From Nocardioides sp. SLBN-35 (GTDB lineage: Bacteria > Actinomycetota > Actinomycetes > Propionibacteriales > Nocardioidaceae), in assembly GCF_006715725.1 (NCBI RefSeq), contig NZ_VFNU01000001.1, forward strand, positions 2,170,001 to 2,234,000: DNA of 64,000 bases, written 5' to 3'. The number at the start of each line of letters is the position of its first letter. Within the stretch, counting starts at the first letter, position 1. Shown here piece after piece: positions 41,190-50,186 of this stretch. The translations under genes and the position numbers were made by a program. Below the pieces are notes generated by a model that was not told the origin of the DNA, made no database searches, and saw only the letters and a program-made list of their open reading frames with translations.

Positions 41190-41446
41190 AGCTGGAGCCT
41201 GAGGAGATCAAGGCGATCATCACCCGCCTCAAGAGGGCCAACGGGCACCTCGCGTCGGTGATCCGGATGCTGGAGGAGGGCGCCGAGTGCGAGGACGCAC
41301 TGATGCAGCTCGCCGCGGTCAACAAGGCCGTGGGGCGCGGCGGGTACGCGCTGGTCGCCACCGGTCTGCAGAAGTGCCTGGTCGAGGGCGGCCCGGACTC
41401 GGTGGACGCGAAGAAGATGGAGAAGCTGTTCCTGGCGCTGGCCTGA
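41186..41446 (+). CDS. CsoR-family repressor, CstR-like (persulfide-sensor type)
   Basis: An 86-residue all-helical DUF156 repressor. Cu(I)-sensing CsoR proteins use Cys-His-Cys; here Cys35 and Cys64 are present, but the position four before Cys64, normally His, is Gly60. Two cysteines 29 residues apart without the histidine is the CstR pattern, which senses persulfides rather than copper. The two C/G-tract operators in the divergent promoter fit the family. The sensing chemistry is inferred from these residues. Confidence 0.88.
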   Translation: MKLEPEEIKAIITRLKRANGHLASVIRMLEEGAECEDALMQLAAVNKAVGRGGYALVATGLQKCLVEGGPDSVDAKKMEKLFLALA

Positions 41447-41456
41447 GGTCTCCGGC

Positions 41457-41511
41457 TCAACGACCGAATTTGTCGTGGTCGGGCCGGATCAGCGACGAAT
41501 TCGGTAGTTGA
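41457..41511. terminator. Long bidirectional hairpin between convergent genes
   Basis: The arms TCAACGACCGAATTTGTCG (41457-41475) and CGACGAATTCGGTAGTTGA (41493-41511) pair over 19 positions with one mismatch and one G-U. They sit exactly between two converging genes. The design (18-19-bp arms, loop of about 17-23 nt, no U-tract) matches the hairpins at 2966 and 4107, though the sequence differs. Confidence 0.7.
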
Positions 41512-41520
41512 ACCGCACGC

Positions 41521-42162
41521 TCAGCTCAGCACCTCGCGCACGCTCGCCGCGGCGTACGCGTTCCACAGCGGCATCCGGCGCAGCAGGTAGTGCCCGACCG
41601 CACCCATGTCGGTGAACTCCGCGTCGGCGACCTCGGCCGCGCGGGCGACGTAGGCCCGGGTGGCGCGGGGCGAGGTGATCCGGTCGAGGCGGCCGTGGGC
41701 GGCGCGGAGGACCTTGCCGGTCAGCGGCGCGACCGGGTCGTCGGCCGGGAGCCAGGGGGCGAGGGCGACGACGCCGCGCACCGACGGGTGGTCGGCGACG
41801 GCGACGCCGGTGCGGGCGCCCATCGAGTGGCCGAGGATCGCGACGGGGAGGCCGTGGGTGCGGGCGATCTCGTCGAGCGCCCAGCGCGCGTCGGCGACCG
41901 GCGCGGGCGGATGTCCGTGGCCGGCGTTCCATCCACGGACCCGGTAGCGCAGCACGACGACGCCGATCCCGTCGGCGGCCGCGACCCCGGCGACGTGGCG
42001 GGCCAGCGCCCGACCGCGACGCCACGACAGGCTGCGCCCGTCGACGGGGTCGGTCCCGTGCTGGGCGCCGCCGTGCAGCACGAGCGTGATCGCGCGGGCG
42101 GAGTCGGGGACCCAGGAGTCGGTGAACACCGGTGTCGCGGAGCTGGTCGTCATCTCGGGCAT
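41521..42162 (-). CDS. Alpha/beta hydrolase
   Basis: A 213-residue serine hydrolase-fold protein: oxyanion 'LVLHGGAQHGT', nucleophile elbow 'ILGHSMGART', a likely Asp in 'HGRLDRIT' and His in 'GAVGHYLLRR'. The start ATG 42162 is preferred to the GTG one codon earlier. It resembles dienelactone-hydrolase-type small esterases, but the substrate is unknown. It is 36 nt downstream of the photolyase gene and may be co-transcribed with it. Confidence 0.82.
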   Translation of the reverse strand: MPEMTTSSATPVFTDSWVPDSARAITLVLHGGAQHGTDPVDGRSLSWRRGRALARHVAGVAAADGIGVVVLRYRVRGWNAGHGHPPAPVADARWALDEIARTHGLPVAILGHSMGARTGVAVADHPSVRGVVALAPWLPADDPVAPLTGKVLRAAHGRLDRITSPRATRAYVARAAEVADAEFTDMGAVGHYLLRRMPLWNAYAAASVREVLS

Positions 42163-42198
42163 CACCGGGTCTTCGGAGCGGTCGGCGTCGTGGATGGG

Positions 42199-43527
42199 TC
42201 AGCCTCCGTGTCGTCGCAGCAGTTGGTAGGCCTCCAGTGTCGCCGCGCGCTGCTCCGCGTGGTCGACGATCGGCTCGGGGTAGTCGCCGACGGACGGGTC
42301 GGCGAGCTCGGGGATCCAGCGCCGAACGTACGCACCGTCCGGGTCGAACTTCTTGCCCTGGGTGGTCGGGTTGAAGATCCGGAAGTACGGCGCCGCGTCG
42401 GTGCCGCAGCCCGCGACCCACTGCCAGTTGTGCTGGTTGCTCGCCAGGTCGCCGTCGACGAGGTGGCGCATGAAGTGCCGGGCGCCGTGCTGCCACTCGA
42501 CGTGCAGGTCCTTGACCAGGAAGGACGCCACGATCATCCGCACCCGGTTGTGCATCCAGCCCTCCGCCAGCAGCTGCCGCATCCCGGCATCGACGATCGG
42601 ATAGCCGGTCCGGCCCTCCGCCCACGCCGCCAGTCGTCGCCGCAGCTCGGCGCCCGTGACGTACGGCAGGTCGCGCAGCTCGGGCCGGAAGTACTCCCGC
42701 GCGGATGCCGGCCAGTGGTGCAGCACGTGCGCGTAGAACTCGCGCCAGGCCAGCTCCTTGCGGAAGGTGGCGGCGTGCGGACTGCGCGCATCCAGGTCGG
42801 CGAGCACGGTGCGCGGGTGGATCGTGCCCCAGCGCAGGTCAGGGGAGAGCCGCGAGGTCGCGTCGAGGTCGGGGCGGTCGCGCACGTCGTCGTACGGCGT
42901 CCCGCGCCACGCCTCCCAGCGCGCCAGCGCTGCCGCTTCGCCCGCCTCGGGGAGGTCCACGCCGGCGATGTCCGGCTCGCCGGGCAGGTCGTCCGACGGC
43001 GCGCCCACCCAGTCGACCGAGGCCGGGTCGGACTCCGCGGGCGCCCGCCAGCCGTGGTCCACCCACGCGCGGTGGAACGGCGTGAACACCTGGTAGGGGC
43101 GACCGTCCTTGGTGAGCACCCGCCCCGGCGCGACGGCGTACGGCGACCCGGTGGCCACCAGCGGCACCGCACCGAGCGCCTCGGCGACCCGGTTGTCCCG
43201 GGCGGCGCCGTACGGACCGAAGTCGGCCGAGACGTGCACGGCACCCGCGCCGGCCTCGGCCACGACCTCGGGAACGACCGACTCCGGCCGGCCCGAGCGC
43301 ACGACCAGGCCCGGGCCGAACTGCCGCAGCGACGCGTCGAGAGCCCGCAGGGTCCGCAGCAGGAAGGCGCGCCGGATGTCACCGGACGGCCCCCACAGCG
43401 CGGGGTCGAGCACGAACAGCGGCAGCACCGGGCCACCCGCCGAGGCGGCCAGCAGGGCCGGGTGGTCACCGAGCCGGAGGTCCCGACGGAACCACAGGAT
43501 GCTCCCTCTCGCCTGACGGTCAGTCAC
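42199..43527 (-). CDS. phr: Deoxyribodipyrimidine photolyase
   Basis: A 442-residue CPD photolyase repairing UV-induced pyrimidine dimers with light. The N-terminal antenna domain starts 'ILWFRRDLRLGDHPALLA'. The FAD domain contains 'GYPIVDAGMRQLLAEGWMHN' and 'NQHNWQWVAGCGTDAAPYF', the classic signature. It has full length with no breaks. The start is GTG 43527. It lies downstream of a desaturase-like flavoprotein on the same strand, a light-protection pairing also seen with carotenoid genes elsewhere. Confidence 0.95.
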   Translation of the reverse strand: MTDRQARGSILWFRRDLRLGDHPALLAASAGGPVLPLFVLDPALWGPSGDIRRAFLLRTLRALDASLRQFGPGLVVRSGRPESVVPEVVAEAGAGAVHVSADFGPYGAARDNRVAEALGAVPLVATGSPYAVAPGRVLTKDGRPYQVFTPFHRAWVDHGWRAPAESDPASVDWVGAPSDDLPGEPDIAGVDLPEAGEAAALARWEAWRGTPYDDVRDRPDLDATSRLSPDLRWGTIHPRTVLADLDARSPHAATFRKELAWREFYAHVLHHWPASAREYFRPELRDLPYVTGAELRRRLAAWAEGRTGYPIVDAGMRQLLAEGWMHNRVRMIVASFLVKDLHVEWQHGARHFMRHLVDGDLASNQHNWQWVAGCGTDAAPYFRIFNPTTQGKKFDPDGAYVRRWIPELADPSVGDYPEPIVDHAEQRAATLEAYQLLRRHGG

Positions 43528-43560
43528 CCGGCCATGCTGGCAGACGGTGCCTGAGCGATC

Positions 43561-44973
43561 TCAGTCCAACCCCAGGTCCTTGATCGCCAGCTGGGCCGCG
43601 CGGAAGCCGGCCATGCCGTGCGCCCCCGGGCCGGGCGGCGCGGCGGCCGAGCACAGGTAGACCCCGCGGGCGCCGGTCCGGTACGGGTTGCGGCCGGGGC
43701 GCGGCCCGAGCAGCAGCGCGGTCGGCGACTTGGCGCCGGTGAGGATGTCGCCGCCGACGTAGTTGGTGTTGCCGGCCGCGAACTGCCCGGGCGAGGTGAC
43801 GTGGACGCCGACGATCCGCTCGCGGAACCCGGGGGCGAAACGTTCGATCTGGGCGGTGATCGCCTCGGTGGCGTCGCCGTCGAAGCCGGCGGGGACGTGG
43901 GCGTAGCTGTAGACCGGGTGGACGTCGCCGCGGGAGCGGGACGGGTCGGCGACGTACTGCTGGCCGAGGAGCACGAACGGGCGCTCGGGCATCCGGCCGG
44001 AGCTCACCGCCTTCTCGTTCGCGATGATCTCCGCGGGGCCGCCGCCGAGGTGGACGGTGCCGGCGCGGGTGAGGTCGGCGTCGCGCCACGGGATGCCCTG
44101 CTCGACGGCGAAGTCGACCTTGAAGGCGGCCGGTCCGTAGCGGTAGCGGCGGTAGGCGCGGCGGGTGCCGGCGGGGAGCCGGTCGCCGTACAGGTCGAGG
44201 GCGGCGGTCGGCGAGAGGTTGAGCAGGACGGCGTCCGCGGCGGGCAGCTGGTCGAGCGAGGTCACGTGGGCCCCGGTCTCGATCCGGCCGCCGTGGTCGA
44301 GCAGCGCCTTGGCCAGCGCCTCGGTGAGCGCCTGGGTGCCGCCGACGACGACCGGCCAACCGTCGTGGTGGCCGGCGGTGAGGATGCCGGTGCCGATCGC
44401 GGAGGAGACGACCTCGGTGAGCGGGCGCATCGCGTGGGCCGTCGTACCGAGGAAGAGGGCGCGGGCCTGCTCGGTGCGGAAGAACCGGGCCAGCACCGCG
44501 GCCGGGAGGACGGTGGGGGCGCCGAACCGGCCGAGCAGGAGCGGGTGGCGGGGGAGGTGGACGACCGGTCCGAGGATGTCGGCGGCGAGCTTGCCGTAGG
44601 CGCGCGACGGGCCGCCGAACAGAAGCCTCCAGCGACGCGCGTCGGCGCCAAGGCCGGCCGCGGTCTCCTCGACCGAGCGGTGCAGCAGCGCGGGGGCGGC
44701 GTCGTCGAGCGGGTGGGCGGCGTCGATCTCGGGCCAGGCCCACTGCAGGCCGTAGCGCTCCAGGCCGGCCAGTGCGGGGGAGCCGACGGCCATCGGGTGG
44801 AAGGCGGCGCAGTGGTCGACGAGGATCCCCTCGCCGAACGGCTGCGTGGTGCGGGTGCCGCCGCCGATCTCGTCGGCCGCCTCCAGCACGCTCACCTGTG
44901 CACCGGCGCGGGCCAGGGTCAGCGCGGCCGTCAGGCCGTTGGGCCCGCTGCCGATCACGATGGCGTCCGTCAT
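43561..44973 (-). CDS. FAD oxidoreductase, phytoene-desaturase-like
   Basis: A 470-residue flavoprotein with the N-terminal dinucleotide motif 'IVIGSGPNGLTAALTLARAG', 'LEAADEIGGGTRT' and a C-terminal FAD contact 'GVYLCSAAAPPGPGAHGMAG'. This is the CrtI/retinol-saturase-like superfamily. No other carotenoid genes are near, so desaturation of a carotenoid is only a possibility. Photolyase follows on the same strand after 33 nt, and co-expression is plausible. Confidence 0.82.
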   Translation of the reverse strand: MTDAIVIGSGPNGLTAALTLARAGAQVSVLEAADEIGGGTRTTQPFGEGILVDHCAAFHPMAVGSPALAGLERYGLQWAWPEIDAAHPLDDAAPALLHRSVEETAAGLGADARRWRLLFGGPSRAYGKLAADILGPVVHLPRHPLLLGRFGAPTVLPAAVLARFFRTEQARALFLGTTAHAMRPLTEVVSSAIGTGILTAGHHDGWPVVVGGTQALTEALAKALLDHGGRIETGAHVTSLDQLPAADAVLLNLSPTAALDLYGDRLPAGTRRAYRRYRYGPAAFKVDFAVEQGIPWRDADLTRAGTVHLGGGPAEIIANEKAVSSGRMPERPFVLLGQQYVADPSRSRGDVHPVYSYAHVPAGFDGDATEAITAQIERFAPGFRERIVGVHVTSPGQFAAGNTNYVGGDILTGAKSPTALLLGPRPGRNPYRTGARGVYLCSAAAPPGPGAHGMAGFRAAQLAIKDLGLD

Positions 44974-45031
44974 GGTTCGACCGTACGACGAGCGCGTCGC
45001 GGGCGCCCATGTCCCGCGAGGCCGGACTTGG

Positions 45032-45049
45032 GGGACCGGCTTTGGTCCC
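45032..45049 (-). terminator. Short hairpin after the PucR gene
   Basis: GGGACC-GGCTTT-GGTCCC lies 22 nt beyond the PucR-type stop on the minus strand. Without a U-tract the call is weak. Confidence 0.3.
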
Positions 45050-45070
45050 GGCGCACAAGCGCCCCGGTCG

Positions 45071-46372
45071 TCACGCTCGGCCGGCCTCGACCAGGACCGC
45101 GCGCCCCAGCCAGTGGCAGGCGGTCAGCGCGAGCTCGATCGCCTGCCGGTCCGACCCGATCGGGCGGCCGAGTGCCTTCGCGGCGGACGCGATCCGGTAC
45201 TTCACCGAGTTCTTGTGCATCAGCATCGCCTCGGCGGTGGCGGTGTAGCTGCTGTCGTGCTGGAAGAACAACAGCAGCGTGTGCCGCAGTCGTTCGTGCT
45301 GCTCGTCGTCGCGGGCGAGGTCGCCGAGTGTCTCGTGCACCCAGGTCCGCGTGGTGTCGAGGTCATGGGTCAGCAGCGAGGCGACCTTGAGCCCGGGCTC
45401 GTCGAAGCTGGTGACCGAGCGGCGCGGGTCGTCCCCGACGGTCGCGACCTGTTGGGCCCGCAGCGCCTCGAGGTGGGTGCGCCGGAAGCCGTCCACCCCG
45501 TGCGCCGGGCGGCCCAGCGCCAGGCGGGGCACCGGCGGCTCGCCCACCGCGGCGAGCCGGGACGCCAGCGCGCCGAGGTCGGGCACGGCGCCGTCAGGGT
45601 CGTCGGGGACCGCGAACCAGGCCCAGGCGGTGGCCCGGTCGTGCGGCACGAGCAGGGGAGCGCCGCGTGCATCCAGCTGTTCGGCGATCGCCGCCGCTGC
45701 CCGGGTGAAGCGGGTCAGCTGGTCCTGCTGGGCGCCTGTCTCGTGCACCCACAGCACGGCGCCGAGATGGTTGACGCGCAGCCGGTGGCCGAGCACCTTC
45801 TCGGCGGCGTCGACGTCGGTGACGGTGCCGGCGATCAGCTCGTCGACCCGGCCGGACCGGGCGCTGTTGCGCTCGGCCAGCCAACGCTCGCGCTCCTCCT
45901 CGTAGACGGTGATCACCCGCTGGGAGATCCAGTCGATGTAGTCGAAGGTGACCTCGACGACCTTCTCGTACGCCGCGGCCCGGGCCGGCGCGGGCGCGTC
46001 CATTCGCTGGCACTCGGCGAAGACCAGCTCGAGCAGGTTCTGCTGGCCGAGCCGGTAGGCACGGACCAGCGCGCTCACCGCGACCCCGCGCTGGGCGAGC
46101 CGCCGGGCGTACTCGTAGGCCGCCGACGGCGGCTCGATCTTGTCGAGGGCGATGTCGTGGCGCAGTGCGTTGAGGATGTTCTCGATGTTGCCCTCGATGC
46201 TCGCGTAGAGCAGGTCGATGATGACGGCGTCGCCGTCGAGCTCCTCGATCCGCGTCGCGAGCCGGTCGCGGAGCGCGCCGGTGAGGTCGGCGAGCCGCGA
46301 CTGCAGTGCGGCCGCGACCACCTCGACGAGGTCGGCGCCGTCGGCACCGGTTCGCTCAGCCACGACCGGCAT
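45071..46372 (-). CDS. PucR-family transcriptional regulator
   Basis: A 433-residue PucR/CdaR-type regulator: N-terminal RsbRD-like region (about 15-160), central GGDEF-like domain (about 175-310) and the C-terminal PucR HTH 'DSSYTATAEAMLMHKNSVKY'. Start ATG 46372; the longer frame runs into the acyl-CoA ligase gene. It is downstream of the DUF3556 and acyl-CoA ligase genes on the same strand (25 nt after), so it may regulate that lipid operon. The effector is unknown. Confidence 0.88.
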   Translation of the reverse strand: MPVVAERTGADGADLVEVVAAALQSRLADLTGALRDRLATRIEELDGDAVIIDLLYASIEGNIENILNALRHDIALDKIEPPSAAYEYARRLAQRGVAVSALVRAYRLGQQNLLELVFAECQRMDAPAPARAAAYEKVVEVTFDYIDWISQRVITVYEEERERWLAERNSARSGRVDELIAGTVTDVDAAEKVLGHRLRVNHLGAVLWVHETGAQQDQLTRFTRAAAAIAEQLDARGAPLLVPHDRATAWAWFAVPDDPDGAVPDLGALASRLAAVGEPPVPRLALGRPAHGVDGFRRTHLEALRAQQVATVGDDPRRSVTSFDEPGLKVASLLTHDLDTTRTWVHETLGDLARDDEQHERLRHTLLLFFQHDSSYTATAEAMLMHKNSVKYRIASAAKALGRPIGSDRQAIELALTACHWLGRAVLVEAGRA

Positions 46373-46397
46373 CCTCGCAGACGGGGGCAGCGTCGGG

Positions 46398-47867
46398 TCA
46401 GACCTGGCTCGGCTCACGTAGCAACCCCTTGACCAGCTTGCCGACCGAGTTCTTGGGCAGCTCGGTGCGGACCTCGAACTGTTCGGGCACCTTGTAGCGC
46501 GCGAGACGCGCCGCGCAGTGGACACGCAGCTCCTCGGGTGCCACGACGCGACCCGGCCGCGGGGCGACGTAGGCGACCGGGACCTCGCCCAGCACCGCGT
46601 CCGGCCGGCCGACGACGGCCGCCTCGAGCACCGCAGGGTGGGCGTAGAGGCACTCCTCGATCTCCTTGGGGTAGATGTTCTCGCCGCCGCGGATGATCAG
46701 GTCCTTGATCCGGTCGACGATGCGCAGGTACCCGTCCTCGTCGACGATCCCGACGTCGCCGGTGTGCAGCCACCCGTCCTTGATCACCTTCGCCGTCTCC
46801 TCGGGCCTGCCCAGGTAGCCACGCATCACGTTCGCGCCGCGGATCACCACCTCGCCGCGCGCGCCCGGCGGCAGGTGCTCGCCGGACGGCGAGACGACCG
46901 CGACCTCCTGGCCCGGCAGGGCGATGCCGACGGTGCCGGGCTTGCGAGGTCCGTCGAGCGGGTTGATGTTCGAGGCGACGCTGCTCTCCGAGAGGCCGTA
47001 GCCCTCGAGCACCGGCACCCCGAACCGCTTCTCGAACCGCATGATCAGCTCGGCCGGCATCGGCGCCGCCCCGCACACCAGGAACCGCAGCGAGGAGGTG
47101 TCCACCTCCCTGGTGGTGCGGGCGTCGAGCACGGCGTAGATCGTCGGCACCGCGGAGAAGTACGTCGGCCGGGCGGTCTCGACGAGCTCCCAGAAGGTGT
47201 CGGGGGCGAACCGGGGCGCGACCACCACGTCGCCGCCCGCGCGCAGCGGCGCGAGGGTGCCCGCGATCAGCCCGTTCGCGTGGAACAGCGGCAGGACCAG
47301 CAGGCTGGTGTCCGCCGCGCTCAGCGAGAAGTGCTCGACCAGCGAGCCGCTCATCGCGTCCAGGTTGGCGTGGTCGAGCAGCACGCCCTTGGGCCGCCCG
47401 GTCGTGCCGCTGGTGTAGATGATCAGCGCGAAGTCGTCGGCCGCCGCGGCCGGGCCGTCGTCCGGCTCCACGGCGAGGTCGTCGCCGTCGATCGACGCCG
47501 CGTCCAGCCAGGCGATCCCGACCGACGCGGCCAGCTCGCGCGCCCGCTCGTCGCCCACCAGCACCGCGGCCGCGGAGTCCTGCAGCTGGTAGCGGGCCTC
47601 GTCGTCGGTGAGCGCCGCGTTGACCGGAGTCAGCGCGGATCCTCGGTACCAGGCGGCGAACATGGTCGTGACGATCTCCGCGCAGTTCGGCAGCATCACC
47701 GCGACCGTGTCGCCCGGTGCGATCCCGAGAGCACCGAGCCGCTGCGCGAGCCGCCGTACGTCGGCCGCGAACCTCGCGTTGTCGAAGGCCCGTTCGCCGT
47801 CGCGGAGGCAGGACCCGGTGGGGTCCTGTGCAGCGCGGGCGAAGGGGATCTCGGCGAGCGGGCTCAT
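46398..47867 (-). CDS. Acyl-CoA synthetase (AMP-binding)
   Basis: A 489-residue adenylate-forming ligase that activates a carboxylic acid to its CoA ester. The P-loop is 'IIYTSGTTGRPKG', then 'GYGLSESS', 'GWLHTGDVG' and the C-terminal catalytic Lys in 'PKNSVGKLVKG'. Start ATG 47867 overlaps the DUF3556 stop. The chain-length preference cannot be read; the family includes fatty-acid and aromatic-acid ligases. The DUF3556 partner suggests a lipid-related acid. Confidence 0.92.
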   Translation of the reverse strand: MSPLAEIPFARAAQDPTGSCLRDGERAFDNARFAADVRRLAQRLGALGIAPGDTVAVMLPNCAEIVTTMFAAWYRGSALTPVNAALTDDEARYQLQDSAAAVLVGDERARELAASVGIAWLDAASIDGDDLAVEPDDGPAAAADDFALIIYTSGTTGRPKGVLLDHANLDAMSGSLVEHFSLSAADTSLLVLPLFHANGLIAGTLAPLRAGGDVVVAPRFAPDTFWELVETARPTYFSAVPTIYAVLDARTTREVDTSSLRFLVCGAAPMPAELIMRFEKRFGVPVLEGYGLSESSVASNINPLDGPRKPGTVGIALPGQEVAVVSPSGEHLPPGARGEVVIRGANVMRGYLGRPEETAKVIKDGWLHTGDVGIVDEDGYLRIVDRIKDLIIRGGENIYPKEIEECLYAHPAVLEAAVVGRPDAVLGEVPVAYVAPRPGRVVAPEELRVHCAARLARYKVPEQFEVRTELPKNSVGKLVKGLLREPSQV

Positions 47868-49639
47868 GCGGGCACCTCGGCGGTGGCGCGCCGCCAGGTG
47901 ACGGTGGTCGGGACCGGGCCGTTGGGCAGCCACGGCTGCTCCCTGACGCAGTCGGAGACCAGCCAGGTGCCGCGCTCGACGATGCCGAGCGCCGCGTCCA
48001 TCACGAAGTACTCCTGGGTCTTCTTGTGGATCGGCTGCGACTCGACCCAGACCACGACGAACTCGCCGGGAGCGAAGCCGATCCGCTTCTGGATCGCCTC
48101 GATCAGCTGGTCGTCGTGCAGGTGGCCGTCGCCGAAGTTCCAGCCGATGACCGAGTTGCAGCAGAACTCGGCCTCGCGCAACGAGTAGGACTCGTACTCC
48201 TCGCCCAGGTAGTCCTGCATCACCGAGAACAGGCCCCGGCCCTGGCTGTGCATCGAGCGCCAGGCGAGCGTCATCTGCATGGTCATCTCCGCGACGTCCT
48301 GTGGGTAGCCCATGCCCTCGACGAGCTGGTCGATCTGGTTCTTCGCGGGCTTCTTGAGCTGGTTGAGCTTCGCCTCGGCGCCGGGCGCGAACGCCCACGT
48401 GGCCGAGGCCCAGTTGCCGGCGTACTGCCGCATCGAGGGGAGGAAGGAGACCAGGTCGGGGCGAAGGTTGCCGAGCACCGGGAAGAAGAGGAGCGCGGCG
48501 GCGAGCACCGGCAGCATCCACGGCCGGCTGAAGTCGCTCACGCCATAGCCGTCGCCCGCGAAGTGGCCGGCGAACAGGAACACGGTGATGTAGGCGAACA
48601 GGATGTTCCACTCCAGCGGTACGGCGAGCGGGAACGTCTGGGTGATGAACAGGTGGAAGAGCACCATCGAGCCGACCGCGAGCAGGGTGATGGTCCAGCT
48701 GGTGCTGAACAGCAGGACCAGGGGGACGACCAGCTCTGCCGTCGTACCGAGGACGTGGGCCATGAACCAGGCGATCCGCGAGGGCTTGAGGTCGTCGGGC
48801 AGCGAGCGGTAGTGCGCGCGCTTGACGATCTTGGGGGCGAAGGGCGCGTTGGAGACCATCGGCGGGACGACGTTCTCGAAGTGCGCGTTCATCTTGGAGA
48901 TCGCCGCACCCACCCAGACGATCACGATGACGAGCTTCGCCGCCACGACGAAGTCGACGAGGGTGAGCACGCTGCCGGCGAGGCTGGAGATCAGGAGGAT
49001 CGGCAGGTACTGCTCGCCGCGGGCGGCGAGGAACAGGATCTTGTCGCGCAGGCCGCAGAGCACCAGCAGCGCGGCGGAGAGGGCCATGAAGCGCGGGTCG
49101 ACCATCTCGATGCCGCCCAAGCCGTCGATCCGGGTGCTGCCGCCCGCGACGATGCCGACCAGGAAGCAGGCCAGGGTCGCGAGGTACAGCAGCACGTCGA
49201 ACACGCTGCGGTTGTCGCCCGAGGTGAACGGCACCTTGCCCGGCCAGGGAGGGAGCCGGATCGTGTCCGGTCGCGCCCAGTAGGAGATGCCGCCGGTCAT
49301 CGGCTTGAAGTGCGCCGCCAGCGGGCCCCAGGTGCCGCCGATGCCGAACAGCTCGAGGAAGAGCGTCCACAGCACGAGCTTCTGGTAGATCACCGGCTGG
49401 TCCCACCACTGCGCGACGTCGAGCGGGCCGCCGACACCGGAGGTGAGCGTCGCGAGCGCGACGCCGCCGCCGATGTGGAGGACGAGCAGCTTCACGATGT
49501 AGATCGTGTGCACCATCTTCGGGGTGCCGAAGCCGTACTCGGCCCAGAAGGTGGCGAGGAAGCGGATCCGCTCCTGACGGGGACGGGCGAGCAGGTCCGC
49601 GGGGTCGGCGGGTGGGGCATCGGGGGTGAGGAAAGGCAT
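47864..49639 (-). CDS. DUF3556 membrane protein
   Basis: A 591-residue integral membrane protein of the DUF3556 family, known mainly from actinobacteria. The N-terminal two-thirds hold about eight or nine TM helices ('VLWTLFLELFGIGGTWG', 'LLYLATLACFLVGIVAGG', 'LVIVIVWVGAAIS' and others); the last 170 residues are soluble. It shares only architecture with vitamin-K-dependent-carboxylase/HTTM-type proteins, so no reaction is claimed. GGAGCC lies before ATG 49639. Coupling to the acyl-CoA ligase (overlap of 4 nt) suggests both act on the same lipid. Confidence 0.85.
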   Translation of the reverse strand: MPFLTPDAPPADPADLLARPRQERIRFLATFWAEYGFGTPKMVHTIYIVKLLVLHIGGGVALATLTSGVGGPLDVAQWWDQPVIYQKLVLWTLFLELFGIGGTWGPLAAHFKPMTGGISYWARPDTIRLPPWPGKVPFTSGDNRSVFDVLLYLATLACFLVGIVAGGSTRIDGLGGIEMVDPRFMALSAALLVLCGLRDKILFLAARGEQYLPILLISSLAGSVLTLVDFVVAAKLVIVIVWVGAAISKMNAHFENVVPPMVSNAPFAPKIVKRAHYRSLPDDLKPSRIAWFMAHVLGTTAELVVPLVLLFSTSWTITLLAVGSMVLFHLFITQTFPLAVPLEWNILFAYITVFLFAGHFAGDGYGVSDFSRPWMLPVLAAALLFFPVLGNLRPDLVSFLPSMRQYAGNWASATWAFAPGAEAKLNQLKKPAKNQIDQLVEGMGYPQDVAEMTMQMTLAWRSMHSQGRGLFSVMQDYLGEEYESYSLREAEFCCNSVIGWNFGDGHLHDDQLIEAIQKRIGFAPGEFVVVWVESQPIHKKTQEYFVMDAALGIVERGTWLVSDCVREQPWLPNGPVPTTVTWRRATAEVPA

Positions 49640-49787
49640 CGGTCTGGCTCCTTCGGGACGGCCGCCGCAGCGGGTGTCCCGACCGTAGGTTCGCGACTGT
49701 GTCGACGGTCACGGCCACGACGACCGAAGATCCCGGCGGCCTTCGTCCTCGACGGACAAGTGCGCGCGAGATGGCTACGGTGGCCAC

Positions 49788-50186
49788 ATGCGGGTCCCCG
49801 AGTTCTCCGACGAGCAGATCGCCGCCGACCTCGCCGCCGCGGCCGCCGAGCTCGGCGAGCCGCTGACGGCGGCGGGGTACGACGGCTGGCAGCGCCAGCG
49901 CAACGCGGCCTCGCCCGCCCTGCTGATCCGCCGGTTCGGGTCGTGGAACGCCGCCTGTGCGCACGCCGGCGTCGCCACCAACAAGACCCGCTCCACCAGC
50001 CGCCGGTGGAGCGACGACGACGTGGTGGCGATCGTGGCGCGCTACCTCGCCGAGCCCGGCAGCGCCGGCTCGTTCGCCGACTACGCCGCCTGGGCCAAGG
50101 CCCGGGACGGCGTACCGAGCGGGGCGACGCTGCGGCAGCGGTTCTCGTGGGCCGAGGTCAAGAAGCGGGCCGGAGAGCTGTCGTGA
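49788..50186 (+). CDS. Homing-endonuclease-associated (HNH) repeat protein
   Basis: A 132-residue protein built from two copies of the roughly 55-residue HNH-associated DNA-binding repeat: 'FSDEQIAADLAAAAAELGEP...RFGSWNAACAHAGV' and 'WSDDDVVAIVARYLAEPGSA...RFSWAEVKKRAGE'. No nuclease domain is present, so it is probably DNA-binding only. ATG 49788; the stop overlaps the serpin-like gene (GTGA). Its partner genes do not suggest a target. In other contexts the repeat accompanies homing endonucleases. Confidence 0.8.
   Translation: MRVPEFSDEQIAADLAAAAAELGEPLTAAGYDGWQRQRNAASPALLIRRFGSWNAACAHAGVATNKTRSTSRRWSDDDVVAIVARYLAEPGSAGSFADYAAWAKARDGVPSGATLRQRFSWAEVKKRAGELS

Noticed and set aside
41186..41446. 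Annotation of the DUF156 protein as a copper sensor
   Set aside because: The histidine ligand is replaced by glycine, so the Cu(I) Cys-His-Cys site is incomplete.
46398..49964. 1188-residue continuous minus-strand frame that would fuse DUF3556-region sequence to the acyl-CoA ligase
   Set aside because: The N-terminal 690 residues are an arginine/proline-rich shadow of the DUF3556 gene; only the part from ATG 47867 has family motifs.
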